Assembly (NCBI GenBank): GCA_016291905.1
Contig: JAEEZS010000015.1
Location: 1 to 64,000, forward strand
Reading direction: 5' to 3'
From: Bacteroidaceae bacterium
Lineage (GTDB): Bacteria > Bacteroidota > Bacteroidia > Bacteroidales > Bacteroidaceae
Length of the DNA stretch: 64,000 nt
Shown here: piece by piece, positions 42,085-52,217 of the stretch
Layout of the letters: every line of letters starts with the position of its first letter
Numbering within the stretch: position 1 is the stretch's first letter
Position numbers and translations under genes: made by a program
Notes under the pieces: model-generated
Seen by the model: the letters and a program-made list of their open reading frames with translations, nothing else
Database searches by the model: none
Told to the model about the DNA's origin: nothing

Positions 42085-44124
42085 TTACCAGATCTTTGCG
42101 CGGTTTTCGGGAGCAATGTAAAGAGCGTTGTCGGGCGTGATGTGGAAGGCGTCATACCAGGCATCGATGTGAGGCAGCGTACCGTTCACACGCCAGCGTC
42201 CCAGCGAGTGGGGGTCGCTCTTCGTGCGGTTGCGGATTTCCTCGTCGCGAATCTGTCCAGCCCACACGGCAGCGTAGGCAAGGAAGAAACGCTGATCGGG
42301 CGTGAAGCCGTACTTCACTTCCTGCGGCTGATCCTTTGTGGCGTTCTTGAAAGCCTGGTAGGCAACCATCAGACCACCATGGTCGGCAATGTTCTCGCCC
42401 AGTGTAAGCGCACCGTTGCCAAAGAGGCCAGGCAGCACCTCAATATTGTTGAAGTGGTCCACAAGTACCTGTACGCGCTCCTTGAACTTGTCAGCATCGC
42501 CCTCGGCCCACCAGTCGGTGAAGTTGCCGTCCTTGTCGAACTGGCGTCCCTGGTCGTCGAAGCCGTGCGTCATTTCGTGGCCTATTACAACACCGATGGC
42601 ACCGTAGTTGAAGGCGTCATCCGCATCCATATCGAAGAACGGATACTGCAGGATGCCTGCGGGGAAGCAGATTTCGTTGGTTGTCGGGTTGTAGTAGGCG
42701 TTAACCGTCTGAGGCGTCATGTGCCATTCTGTGGGGTCAACGGGCTTCTTGAACTTACGCTTCAGCATGTCGTTCCACATGAACTTACCTGCCTCAACCA
42801 TGTTGGCATAGAGGTTCTTCCGCGGGTCGATGGTAAGACCGCTGTAGTCTTTCCACGTGTCGGGATAACCGACTTTGACGTAGAAGGCATCCAGTTTCTC
42901 GTGTGCACGCTTCTTCGTATCGGCGCTCATCCATTCCTGGTCATCGATGCGCTGACGCAGAGCATCCTGCAGGTTGGCAACGAGCTTCACCATACGCTCC
43001 TTGGAGGTTGCGGGGAAGTACTTTTCGACATAGAGCTGCCCGATAGCTTCGCCCATCAGTCCGCTGACAAGGCTGGTAGCGCGCTTCCACATGGGCTGCT
43101 GCTCCTGACGTCCGCTCATCACGGTACCGAAGAAGTCGAAGTTAGCCTTGTCGATAGAGGTGCTGAGTTGTCCGGCACTACCGGTGATGCACTGCCACTC
43201 CATGTAGGCCTTCTGGTCCTCCACGGGAACCTCTGCCAGAATGGCTTCCACCTCGTGGATGGGCTCGGGCTGATTCACGTCAACCTCCTCCACGCCATTC
43301 ATGCCGAGGGTGGTGAAGAGGTAGTTCCAGTCGATGCCAGGGAACTGTGCGCAAAGCTCAGCATAGCTCATCTTGTGGTAGTTGGCAGCAGGGTCGCGCA
43401 TCTGTACGTTGCTGTAGCTGGCCTGTGCGATACGGGTTTCGATGCCTAGGATGCTCTCCATCTTCTTCTGTGCTTCAGCCTCGTCGAAGCCGCAGAGGGT
43501 GAACATACGGACGATATGCTTCTTGTACTTTTCGCGGATGGCGGTAGTAGCTTCGTCGGTGTCGAGGTAGTACTCCTTCTGTCCGAGCGTCAGTCCGCCC
43601 TGTCCAATCTGTACGATGTTGTTCTTGCTGTTCATCATGTCGGCACCAACGTACATGCCGAAGTAACCGTCCACGCCCTCAAAAGTAAGGTTGACCATCT
43701 CCTTGAACAACTGGTTGCGGTCCTTGATGGCAGCGATGCGTGCCAGCACGGGCTTGATGGGCTCGATGCCCTCGTTGTCACGACGCACGGTGTCCATGTA
43801 GAGGTTGTAGAGGTCTGCAATCTTCTGGGCATTGGTGCCTGGGGCATTCTTGGCTGCGGTAATCTCATCGATGAGTCCTTTCAGCTGCTCGCGATTATCC
43901 TCGGCAAGCTTGTCGAAACTGCCATAGCGAGCATACTCGGGGGTGAGGGGATGAGTGGCCATCCAGCCACCACATGCGTACTGATAGAAATCGTTTCCTG
44001 CGACAGCTGTTGTGTCGAGGTTCTCGGGCTTAATGCCGGCATGATTGTCCATGTTCTTGTTGCTTGTGCAGGCAATGACGGCAGTTGCAGCCATTGCCAC
44101 GATGAATAATTTGTTCTTTTTCAT
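42085..44124 (-). CDS. M13 family metallopeptidase lipoprotein (PepO-like)
   Basis: A 679-residue neprilysin-type endopeptidase. The lipoprotein signal ends VIACT (Cys19). The M13 N-terminal helical domain follows (GNDFYQYACGGWMATHPL), then the zinc site VIGHEMTHGFDDQGRQFD (HExxH) and the third ligand Glu in LGENIADHGG. NAYYNPTTNEICFPAGILQ is the substrate-binding strand. It probably degrades peptides in the periplasm or at the outer membrane. Directly upstream of metA with no gap. Confidence 0.93.
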   Translation of the reverse strand: MKKNKLFIVAMAATAVIACTSNKNMDNHAGIKPENLDTTAVAGNDFYQYACGGWMATHPLTPEYARYGSFDKLAEDNREQLKGLIDEITAAKNAPGTNAQKIADLYNLYMDTVRRDNEGIEPIKPVLARIAAIKDRNQLFKEMVNLTFEGVDGYFGMYVGADMMNSKNNIVQIGQGGLTLGQKEYYLDTDEATTAIREKYKKHIVRMFTLCGFDEAEAQKKMESILGIETRIAQASYSNVQMRDPAANYHKMSYAELCAQFPGIDWNYLFTTLGMNGVEEVDVNQPEPIHEVEAILAEVPVEDQKAYMEWQCITGSAGQLSTSIDKANFDFFGTVMSGRQEQQPMWKRATSLVSGLMGEAIGQLYVEKYFPATSKERMVKLVANLQDALRQRIDDQEWMSADTKKRAHEKLDAFYVKVGYPDTWKDYSGLTIDPRKNLYANMVEAGKFMWNDMLKRKFKKPVDPTEWHMTPQTVNAYYNPTTNEICFPAGILQYPFFDMDADDAFNYGAIGVVIGHEMTHGFDDQGRQFDKDGNFTDWWAEGDADKFKERVQVLVDHFNNIEVLPGLFGNGALTLGENIADHGGLMVAYQAFKNATKDQPQEVKYGFTPDQRFFLAYAAVWAGQIRDEEIRNRTKSDPHSLGRWRVNGTLPHIDAWYDAFHITPDNALYIAPENRAKIW

Positions 44125-44155
44125 TTTACCTATATATTTAAATTGGTAGTCTTAT

Positions 44156-45979
<1,824 letters not shown>

Positions 45980-46026
45980 TTCGGGCGGCAAAATTACAAA
46001 AAATATAGAGAAAATCGCGCGTTTGC

Positions 46027-46057
46027 TTTGATTATTGTAGAAAATGACGTATTTTCG
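46027..46057 (+). promoter_or_regulatory. Promoter of rsmG
   Basis: TTTG (46027-46030), 19 bp, TATTTTCG (46050-46057, one mismatch). It lies downstream of an alternative ATG at 46028 and so supports the later start. Confidence 0.6.
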
Positions 46058-46084
46058 TCACCGATTTTAATTCTACGCGACAGA

Positions 46085-46714
46085 ATGGACTCTTCAATCA
46101 TAGCGAACTACTTCCCTGAGCTTACGGCTGAGCAGCTGGCGCAGGTGGCTCAGCTGGGACCGCTCTATGCCGACTGGAATGCGAAGATTAACGTCATTTC
46201 GCGCAAAGACATCGACAACCTCTACGAGCATCATGTGCTTCATTCGCTGGGCATTGCGAAGGTCATACACTTCCGCCCGGGCACCTGTGTAATGGACCTC
46301 GGCACGGGGGGAGGCTTCCCTGGCATACCGCTGGCAATCCTGTTCCCCGACGTGCATTTCCACCTTGTCGACAGCATCGGCAAGAAGGTGCGTGTGGCCT
46401 CCGAGATTGCTGCTTCGATAGGGTTGCAGAATGTCACTTTCCGGCACGGCAGGGGCGAGGACGAGAAGGGCGTGTTCGACTTTGTTGTCAGCCGCGCTGT
46501 GATGCCGCTGGCAGACCTTGTGCGCATCGTGCGCAAGAACATCAGCCGTGATTGTCACAATGCCTATCCCAACGGCGTCATCTGCCTAAAGGGGGGCGAG
46601 CTGGAGCACGAGATTGGCACTTTCCGCAACGTGGCCGACATCACCCCGTTGGAGGGCTTCTTCGCCGAGCCTTGGTTCAAGGAAAAGAAAGTGGTGTTTG
46701 TTCCAGTGAGATAA
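46085..46714 (+). CDS. rsmG: 16S rRNA (guanine527-N7)-methyltransferase RsmG
   Basis: RsmG (GidB) methylates G527 of 16S rRNA with S-adenosylmethionine; its loss causes low-level streptomycin resistance. The 209-residue product has NAKINVISRKDIDNLYEHHVLHSL, the SAM motif VMDLGTGGGFPGIPLA (near residue 70), and VVSRAVMPLADL. Full length from the ATG giving MDSSIIANYF; a longer reading would begin inside the promoter. Confidence 0.95.
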   Translation: MDSSIIANYFPELTAEQLAQVAQLGPLYADWNAKINVISRKDIDNLYEHHVLHSLGIAKVIHFRPGTCVMDLGTGGGFPGIPLAILFPDVHFHLVDSIGKKVRVASEIAASIGLQNVTFRHGRGEDEKGVFDFVVSRAVMPLADLVRIVRKNISRDCHNAYPNGVICLKGGELEHEIGTFRNVADITPLEGFFAEPWFKEKKVVFVPVR

Positions 46715-46727
46715 GAAGTTATGGAAG

Positions 46728-47363
46728 ATGAATCTGCAGGTCTTTGAGTTCAATATGCTGCCCACGAACACCTATGTGGTGTGGGACGAAGGGCGTGAGG
46801 CTGTCCTCATCGACCCTGCGTGCTACGGACCGAGCGAGCAGCAGGTGCTGGCACGCTTCCTGACAGCCGAAGGGCTGACGGTGCGCCATATCCTCTGCAC
46901 CCACTTTCACTTCGACCATATCTTTGGCGTGCCGTTTGCCGAGACGCTGTGCAACCTGTACTGCGAGGCGCACGAGGGCGATTCCTGGTGGGCCGAGCAC
47001 AATGCCGACGAGGTGCGCACCTTTGGTATTCCCTATCCTGGCACGCCTCCTGTCATTGGGCACACGCTGCACGACGGCGATATCATCCGCTGCGGCACCT
47101 TGGAACTGCAGTGCCTCCACACGCCGGGACATTCGCGCGGAAGCGTCTCGTTCTACTGCGCTGCCGAGGGCGTGCTCTTTTCCGGTGACACCCTCTTTGC
47201 CTATGGGGGAGTAGGGCGCACAGACCTCCACGGAGGCGACTACGCCGAGTTGCTCTACTCCATCCGCACGCGCCTTTTCACCCTTCCCGATGCCACCGTC
47301 GTCTATCCTGGGCACGGGCCCTCCACTACCATCCGCACTGAGCGAAATTTTCATAATATATGA
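46728..47363 (+). CDS. MBL-fold metallo-hydrolase (glyoxalase II-like)
   Basis: A 211-residue metallo-beta-lactamase-fold hydrolase with THFHFDHIFGV (HxHxDH), TPGHSRGSVSFY, FSGDTLFAYGGVGRTD and YPGHGPSTTI, the full set of zinc ligands. The compact form resembles glyoxalase II-like thioesterases such as YcbL. Natural substrate not known. It follows rsmG by 13 bp and is probably co-transcribed. Confidence 0.9.
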   Translation: MNLQVFEFNMLPTNTYVVWDEGREAVLIDPACYGPSEQQVLARFLTAEGLTVRHILCTHFHFDHIFGVPFAETLCNLYCEAHEGDSWWAEHNADEVRTFGIPYPGTPPVIGHTLHDGDIIRCGTLELQCLHTPGHSRGSVSFYCAAEGVLFSGDTLFAYGGVGRTDLHGGDYAELLYSIRTRLFTLPDATVVYPGHGPSTTIRTERNFHNI

Positions 47364-47392
47364 ACTAATTGTAAAAATAGTATTGTAAGAGA

Positions 47393-47836
47393 TTGAATAT
47401 GAAAAGCAGTCATCAAAATATAATCATTGTTTTGTGTGCTATTTTTTTACTTGCAAGTTGCAAGCCTGATTCTCTGTTTGAAGGCCATTTCTATATGCAG
47501 ATTAATGTGGTTAACCAAACGGCATCAGAATTGGTTGTTGAACGCTATGAGAGTTCTGGCGATTTTTGTGTAACTAAAAAAATCCAAAAGGGTGGTGAAA
47601 CATTGGCTTTTGGTGAATATATTGGAAGTAAAAAAGATGATTTCCCACCTGAAAAAGTAGTTGTTGAGGCTTTGCAGGAAGTGAAGGTTTTCCGTAAAGC
47701 GAATGGTGTTCAGCAAGAACTGCCAAGAAGATGGTTCAACAATCTTGAACCGTTTGAAATCAGCAAAGAATATTGGTTTGGTGATTGCACTGTCACCTAT
47801 CAAATCAGTGTCACTGACGAGATGTTTTCAGATTGA
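47393..47836 (+). CDS. Low-GC lipoprotein of unknown function
   Basis: A 147-residue lipoprotein (signal ending LLASC, Cys23) with a predicted all-beta body (FYMQINVVNQTASELVVERY, VTYQISVTDEMF). No family recognised. Its base composition is clearly more AT-rich than both neighbours (many AAA, GAA and ATT codons), which suggests recent acquisition. No mobile-gene remains are visible at its ends. Confidence 0.75.
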   Translation: MNMKSSHQNIIIVLCAIFLLASCKPDSLFEGHFYMQINVVNQTASELVVERYESSGDFCVTKKIQKGGETLAFGEYIGSKKDDFPPEKVVVEALQEVKVFRKANGVQQELPRRWFNNLEPFEISKEYWFGDCTVTYQISVTDEMFSD

Positions 47837-47913
47837 AAAGAAACGAAATGTTGGAAGTGGATTTTGGAGTCAAATGTTGACAGAAAGAATTAACAAAATA
47901 GAGTCATAAAAAT

Positions 47914-48672
47914 ATGTCCCGTATGAAGTGTGTTGAGAAAAAAACTGTTCTTTGGGCACTATTATTCATCTTTTTCCTGCCTGCCCATGCACAGTATGTC
48001 GATCGTAACAAGACGACCCTCTACGTCGGTATGGCGCTGCCTCGCACCAACCTCTCTGAGTATGCCGAGCAGGGCGTCAATGTGGGCATTCGCCAGGTCA
48101 TCCCCCTGCGCAGGTTCTTCAGCCTGATGGTGTCGGCAGAAATGTTCCGCAACCGTTTTACGCCCACGCTGCACGCTGCCGAGCAACAGCAGGGCTTCAC
48201 CTACACCGATATGGGAGAGATCTACAACGTCCCCGTCTTTGCCCACCTGAACTTCGGCCTTCGCATGGACCGTCATAGCAACTTCCGTTTGTGGACCGAG
48301 GGCGCCATGGGAGTAAACTTCCGTTTCGTCACCTCCGAGCGGGGGACGTTCGACCAGACGCTGGCTTCCGAGAGTGGTCCATTGCACTACAAAGGTACCT
48401 TCGCTACCGACTACGACGCGCCGAAAACCACCCTTGCTACGCAGTGGGGCATCGGCTTCACGCTGTTCCGTCGCTACAGCATCGGCTACGTGCGCTACAA
48501 CCTCGGACGAAGCAAGCTGACGGGCGAGACGAAGATTTCGGACCTCCAGGCTGTCAACGACGACGGCAGCATGACGCCCGTAGGACGTACGACGCTGACC
48601 GACCCCGTCGAGTTCAACATGGGCAAGCTCCGCTCGCGCTACCACGTGGTGAGGTTTGGGCTGACGTTTTGA
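47914..48672 (+). CDS. Outer-membrane beta-barrel-like protein
   Basis: A 252-residue secreted protein with an N-terminal signal (hydrophobic residues about 12-25, ending AHAQ). Alternating beta-strand segments such as TTLYVGMALPRTNL, FSLMVSAEMFRN and FNMGKLRSRYHVVRFGLTF follow. The final Phe and the amphipathic last strand are typical of outer-membrane barrels that use the BAM complex. Possibly a small PorV- or OmpW-like barrel; no close family assigned. It lies 77 bp after the lipoprotein gene. Confidence 0.75.
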   Translation: MSRMKCVEKKTVLWALLFIFFLPAHAQYVDRNKTTLYVGMALPRTNLSEYAEQGVNVGIRQVIPLRRFFSLMVSAEMFRNRFTPTLHAAEQQQGFTYTDMGEIYNVPVFAHLNFGLRMDRHSNFRLWTEGAMGVNFRFVTSERGTFDQTLASESGPLHYKGTFATDYDAPKTTLATQWGIGFTLFRRYSIGYVRYNLGRSKLTGETKISDLQAVNDDGSMTPVGRTTLTDPVEFNMGKLRSRYHVVRFGLTF

Positions 48673-48696
48673 AGAAAATAACTCAATTAAAGCACT

Positions 48697-49107
48697 ATGA
48701 CCCTTCTGGAAACCCTCAATACAGGCGATAAGTTTGCAGCCACCTCGGGCATTGCCATTACGGAGATTCGGCCAGGCTACTGCCGTGCCGAGATGACAGT
48801 TGCTGAGAACCACCTCAATGCCGCAGGCGTCTGCCAGGGCGGTGCACTCTTCACGCTGGCCGACATGGCTGTGGCAGGCGTGGTGAACGGCAGTGGGCAG
48901 GTGTGCCTCGGCATCAACGCCCAGATCAACTACGTCCATTCAGCCCTCCTGGGCGAGCACCTGAAGGCCGTGTGTACCCTCATCAGCGACGGCAAGGTGC
49001 CCCTTGTCAGCGTCTGCATCACCAACCCTGCGGGCGACACCGTAGCCTTTATGACAAGCGAGGGGTACAAGAAAAAAGCCCCTCTGGAGTTCGAGGGGCT
49101 TTCTTAA
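48697..49107 (+). CDS. PaaI-family hotdog thioesterase
   Basis: A 136-residue hotdog-fold thioesterase. AAGVCQGGALFTLADMAVAGVVNG holds the active-site region (Gly-rich turn and Asp), and GINAQINYVHSALLGEHLKAV forms the second half. Such enzymes hydrolyse acyl-CoA thioesters such as phenylacetyl-CoA or 4-hydroxybenzoyl-CoA. The last codons overlap a bidirectional terminator and a TTAACTC-type repeat. Confidence 0.88.
   Translation: MTLLETLNTGDKFAATSGIAITEIRPGYCRAEMTVAENHLNAAGVCQGGALFTLADMAVAGVVNGSGQVCLGINAQINYVHSALLGEHLKAVCTLISDGKVPLVSVCITNPAGDTVAFMTSEGYKKKAPLEFEGLS
49071..49106. terminator. Bidirectional terminator overlapping the thioesterase 3' end
   Basis: A perfect 10-bp stem AAAGCCCCTC / GAGGGGCTTT with an 8-nt loop has A-rich sequence on the left and TTTCTT on the right, so it can stop transcription in both directions. 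It codes for KAPLEFEGLS of the thioesterase. On the minus strand it follows the ompH-type gene. Confidence 0.8.
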
Positions 49108-49126
49108 CTCTTAATTCTTAACTCGA

Positions 49127-49714
49127 TTACTGCTTGCCGTAGCGGGCGTTGAGGCCTGCGGCAACCTCGCGGGTGACGTTAGGAATGGCGTCGCCGACGA
49201 AGAGCGCGCTGGCGCTGTTGAGGATGAGGTCGTAGCCCTTCTCGCGGCTGTAGACCTGGATGAAGTTGCGCACTGAGTCGCTGATGACCTGGTCGTTACG
49301 GCTGCTCTCCACGGCAAACTCGTTGGCGAGGCGCTCTTGCTTGGCCTGCAGGTCCTGCTGCTTCTTCATCAGGCGGTTGTATTCGCTCTCGGCACGTTCC
49401 TGGCTGACGAAGGCGTTGTTGTTGAGCTTGTTCTGGAACTGCTCCATCTCCTTCTGCAGGGCGGCACCCTCCTTGTTGACGGTTGCGGTGATGTTCTCGC
49501 GCTTGTTAATCATGTCCTCGTTGAGGGACACCCAGAGCTCGTAGCTGGTGAGCAGCGTGTCAACATCGACGTAGGCGACGTTGAGGCCGGCGTGACGGCA
49601 CGAGTCAGACGACGTAGCCTCCTGTGGGGCAGAGGACGGATTGTTACACTGGGTAAGACTAAGCATCAGCACCGATGCTGCAACGGCCAAAAGGGCAATG
49701 TTTGATTTTTTCAT
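49127..49714 (-). CDS. OmpH/Skp-like periplasmic chaperone lipoprotein
   Basis: A 195-residue protein of the OmpH family. The signal peptide ends LTQC (Cys23), so it should be lipidated, unlike classical Skp. LNVAYVDVDTLLTSYE is the conserved first strand, followed by a long two-helix coiled coil (about residues 75-155), and YDLILNSASALFVGDAIPNVT is the C-terminal strand region. Skp proteins hold unfolded outer-membrane proteins in the periplasm. The gene ends at a shared terminator. Confidence 0.9.
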   Translation of the reverse strand: MKKSNIALLAVAASVLMLSLTQCNNPSSAPQEATSSDSCRHAGLNVAYVDVDTLLTSYELWVSLNEDMINKRENITATVNKEGAALQKEMEQFQNKLNNNAFVSQERAESEYNRLMKKQQDLQAKQERLANEFAVESSRNDQVISDSVRNFIQVYSREKGYDLILNSASALFVGDAIPNVTREVAAGLNARYGKQ

Positions 49715-49755
49715 TGGATGTTCTGTTTATTTTCTTTTTTTGATATGTCTCTTCG

Positions 49756-49812
49756 TTAAATCTCTGTCCGCTAACCCTTAACCGCTAACCGCTAATCCTT
49801 AACCTCTAAACT
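49756..49812. repeat. GCTAACC-type repeat upstream of ompH-type gene
   Basis: GCTAACCCTTAACCGCTAAC and several further units, period 7-10 bp, on the plus strand. It supplies the last codons (SLEVKD and stop) of the adjacent 74-residue protein. Confidence 0.75.
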
Positions 49813-50016
49813 CTTCTCCTCCACTGCCATGGGGTTGGGGAGGCGTGCCTCGAGGTCCTGAGCCTGCACGCAGCGGATGCCCCTTGCACGCATGGCAGGG
49901 CTCTGCCCGATGTGCTGGCTGCGGAACCGTCCGCCCTTCTTGAGCAGGACACGCACCGACAGCAGCAGCATGGCTGCGGCAACGATTCCGAGGGTCAGAA
50001 GCAGGGTTTTCACCAT
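49792..50016 (-). CDS. Small single-pass membrane protein
   Basis: A 74-residue protein with an N-terminal membrane segment (VKTLLLTLGIVAAAMLLLSVRVLL) and a basic, then acidic tail: GRFRSQHIGQSPAMRARGIRCVQAQD. Proteins with this KGG(K/R)F-SxH-RGIxC layout are common in Bacteroidota; function unknown. The start is the ATG giving MVKTLL; the longer reading overlaps divergent pepD. The last six residues are read from a GCTAACC-type repeat and match the end of MetA. Confidence 0.75.
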   Translation of the reverse strand: MVKTLLLTLGIVAAAMLLLSVRVLLKKGGRFRSQHIGQSPAMRARGIRCVQAQDLEARLPNPMAVEEKSLEVKD

Positions 50017-50124
50017 GGTTTTTTTTGTGCTCTTTCTGAAAACGGCTGCAAATTTAGGCAAAAAAACAATAATGGAGTCTGTTTTTACGTTATTTAAGAT
50101 AAAAACCCGATAAAACAGAGAAAC

Positions 50125-51594
50125 ATGAGTACTACCGCACTGAAGCCCGCGAGGCTGTTTGAGATTTTCGATGCTATTTGTAAGGTTCCCCGTCCCTCGA
50201 AGCACGAGGAACAGATTTCAGCCTGGCTGGCCGACTTCGGGCGCAGCCACGGCTTTGCCACGAAGGTGGACGGCGTGGGCAACGTCGCCATCAGCGTGCC
50301 TGCCACGCCGGGCATGGAGAACCGCAAGGCCATCATCCTGCAGGCTCACATGGACATGGTGTGCGAGAGCAACCGCGATGTGCAGCACGACTTCTTGCGC
50401 GACCCGATCCGCACCGTTGTCGAGGGCGACTGGCTTCGTGCCGAGGGCACCACGCTGGGTGCCGACGACGGCATCGGTGTGGCTGCCGCGCTGGCTGTCA
50501 TCACCGACCCTACGCTGCGTCACGGCCCGCTGCAGTGTGTTTTCACCGTCGATGAGGAGACGGGACTCACAGGTGCCGAGGCCATGCAGGCAGGCTTCAT
50601 GGAGGGCGACATCCTCATCAACCTCGACTCGGAGGACGAGGGCGAGATGTTCATCGGTTGTGCCGGAGGCTGCCGCACCGACGCTCGCTTCCGCTACCGT
50701 CGCGACGAGGTGCCCGAGGGCTACTACTTCTTCAGCGTCAGCGTGGACGGCCTGATGGGCGGACACAGCGGCGACGACATCAACAAGGGGCGCGCCAACG
50801 CCAACAAGGTGCTCTGCCGCTTCCTCAGCCAGGCCGACGAGCAGTTCGACCTCCGTCTCTGCCACATCGAGGGCGGCAACAAGCACAACGCTATCCCCCG
50901 CGAGGCACAGGCCCTCTGCGCCGTGCCCATGAAGGACAAGGAGGCCGTGTGCGTGCTGTTCAACGTGGTGGCTGCCGAGGTGGAGGCCGAGTTTGCCGCT
51001 GTGGAGAAGACGCCCCGCCTCCTCCTCCAGACGGCCCATCCGGCCGACAAGGCTATCGACAAGGACACCTCGCGCCGCTTCCTTCGTGCCATGCAGGGCG
51101 TGTTCAACGGCGTCTATGCCATGAACTTTGACGTCCCGGGCCTGGTGGAGACCTCCAGCAACCTCGCCTCCATCCGCCTCGAGGAGGGCGTCGGGGGCGG
51201 CGTCATCCACATCGTGCTCAGCCAGCGCAGTTCCACCCTCAGCGGACGGGCCGACGTGGCACGCACCGTCTGTGCCACCCTGCAGCTGGCAGGTGCCGAC
51301 ACCGAGGTGGGCGAGGGCTATCCCGGCTGGAAGCCCAATGCCGACTCGGAAATCCTGCGCATCACCGTGGCGCAGTACGAGCGCCTCTTCGGCAAGAAGC
51401 CCATCGTGCGTGCCATTCACGCGGGGCTTGAGTGCGGACTCTTCATGGAGAAATACCCCAACCTCGACATGATTTCCTTCGGCCCCACGCTGCGTGGCGT
51501 GCACAGCCCCGACGAGCGGCTCCTCATCCCCACCGCCGACCTCTTCTGGCGCCATCTCGTAGCCGTTCTCGAAGCAGCACCAACAGTGGATTAA
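50125..51594 (+). CDS. pepD: Aminoacyl-histidine dipeptidase (M20)
   Basis: PepD cleaves Xaa-His and other dipeptides in the cytoplasm with two zinc ions. The 489-residue product has KVPRPSKHEEQISAWL, ILQAHMDMVCE (His and Asp ligands), LGADDGIGVAAALAV (bridging Asp), FTVDEETGLTGA (Glu catalytic and ligand), GLMGGHSGDDI (start of the lid domain) and HAGLECGLFMEKYP. Full length, C-terminal family-typical. Confidence 0.95.
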   Translation: MSTTALKPARLFEIFDAICKVPRPSKHEEQISAWLADFGRSHGFATKVDGVGNVAISVPATPGMENRKAIILQAHMDMVCESNRDVQHDFLRDPIRTVVEGDWLRAEGTTLGADDGIGVAAALAVITDPTLRHGPLQCVFTVDEETGLTGAEAMQAGFMEGDILINLDSEDEGEMFIGCAGGCRTDARFRYRRDEVPEGYYFFSVSVDGLMGGHSGDDINKGRANANKVLCRFLSQADEQFDLRLCHIEGGNKHNAIPREAQALCAVPMKDKEAVCVLFNVVAAEVEAEFAAVEKTPRLLLQTAHPADKAIDKDTSRRFLRAMQGVFNGVYAMNFDVPGLVETSSNLASIRLEEGVGGGVIHIVLSQRSSTLSGRADVARTVCATLQLAGADTEVGEGYPGWKPNADSEILRITVAQYERLFGKKPIVRAIHAGLECGLFMEKYPNLDMISFGPTLRGVHSPDERLLIPTADLFWRHLVAVLEAAPTVD

Positions 51595-51670
51595 AGATTG
51601 AAAAGCTTCGCTTTAATGAAGAATGAAAAACCTTCGCTCGTATGATGATTGCGCAGGGCGGAACGCCCCG

Positions 51671-51753
51671 AAGGGGCAACAAGCACACAGCCCAGGGCAG
51701 CGCCCTGGGGTAAAGTGAAACCCGTTGTTACTACGCCCTGAAAGGGCAAAAGC
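51671..51753. repeat. Left REP pair of the RAYT cassette
   Basis: Three GC-rich small palindromes in a row: GCCCCGAAGGGGC, CCCAGGGCAGCGCCCTGGG (51691-51709) and GCCCTGAAAGGGC (51735-51747). The last two recur in inverted orientation on the right side of the transposase gene. Confidence 0.85.
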
Positions 51754-51761
51754 TTCAGAAG

Positions 51762-52217
51762 ATGTCCCAATCTCACAGCAGGATTTACCTCCACATCATT
51801 TTCCATATCAAATCAACCAGTCCCCACATTATGGAAAAGCACACCGAGCGTTTGCACGAGTACATCGGTGGCTTGGTCAACTCAACCGGTTGTAAGGTGA
51901 TACGTGTAGGAGGTGTTTCTGACCACATCCACATTCTCTGTCTTCTTTCCCGAGAGGAAACGGTTTCCCATCTCGTAGAGGAGGTCAAACGGAACAGTAG
52001 CCGTTGGATGAAAACATTGGGAGAAGAGTATCGGCAGTTTGAATGGCAGGGAGGATATGCGGCATATTCTGTCAGCGAATCCGTTGTTGAAAAGACCATG
52101 GAATACGTGGCTAATCAGAAAGAACATCATAAGAAGATGTCATTCCGAGACGAGTATATCCAGTTCCTAAAACTCTATCATGTTGATTATGATGAGAGAT
52201 ATGTGCTCAGTGATTAG
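51762..52217 (+). CDS. REP-associated tyrosine transposase (Y1, IS200-like)
   Basis: A 151-residue HUH single-strand transposase of the IS200/IS605 TnpA type. The HxH motif is in GVSDHIHILCLL, and the catalytic Tyr in VVEKTMEYVANQKEHHKK (Tyr-x-x-Asn-Gln). RAYT proteins are domesticated relatives that mobilise or spread nearby REP palindromes. Here the gene stands between inverted REP pairs with no tnpB and no second copy in this window. The enzyme is intact and could be active. Its 3' end overlaps the likely start of the next gene. Confidence 0.9.
   Translation: MSQSHSRIYLHIIFHIKSTSPHIMEKHTERLHEYIGGLVNSTGCKVIRVGGVSDHIHILCLLSREETVSHLVEEVKRNSSRWMKTLGEEYRQFEWQGGYAAYSVSESVVEKTMEYVANQKEHHKKMSFRDEYIQFLKLYHVDYDERYVLSD

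Noticed and set aside
46028..46084. Longer rsmG start at the ATG giving MIIVENDVF
   Set aside because: That ATG lies within a TTTG / TATTTTCG promoter; the downstream ATG fits the family N-terminus.
51762..52217. A complete IS200/IS605 insertion sequence
   Set aside because: No tnpB and the ends are REP-type inverted pairs rather than the subterminal hairpins of IS200; RAYT fits better.
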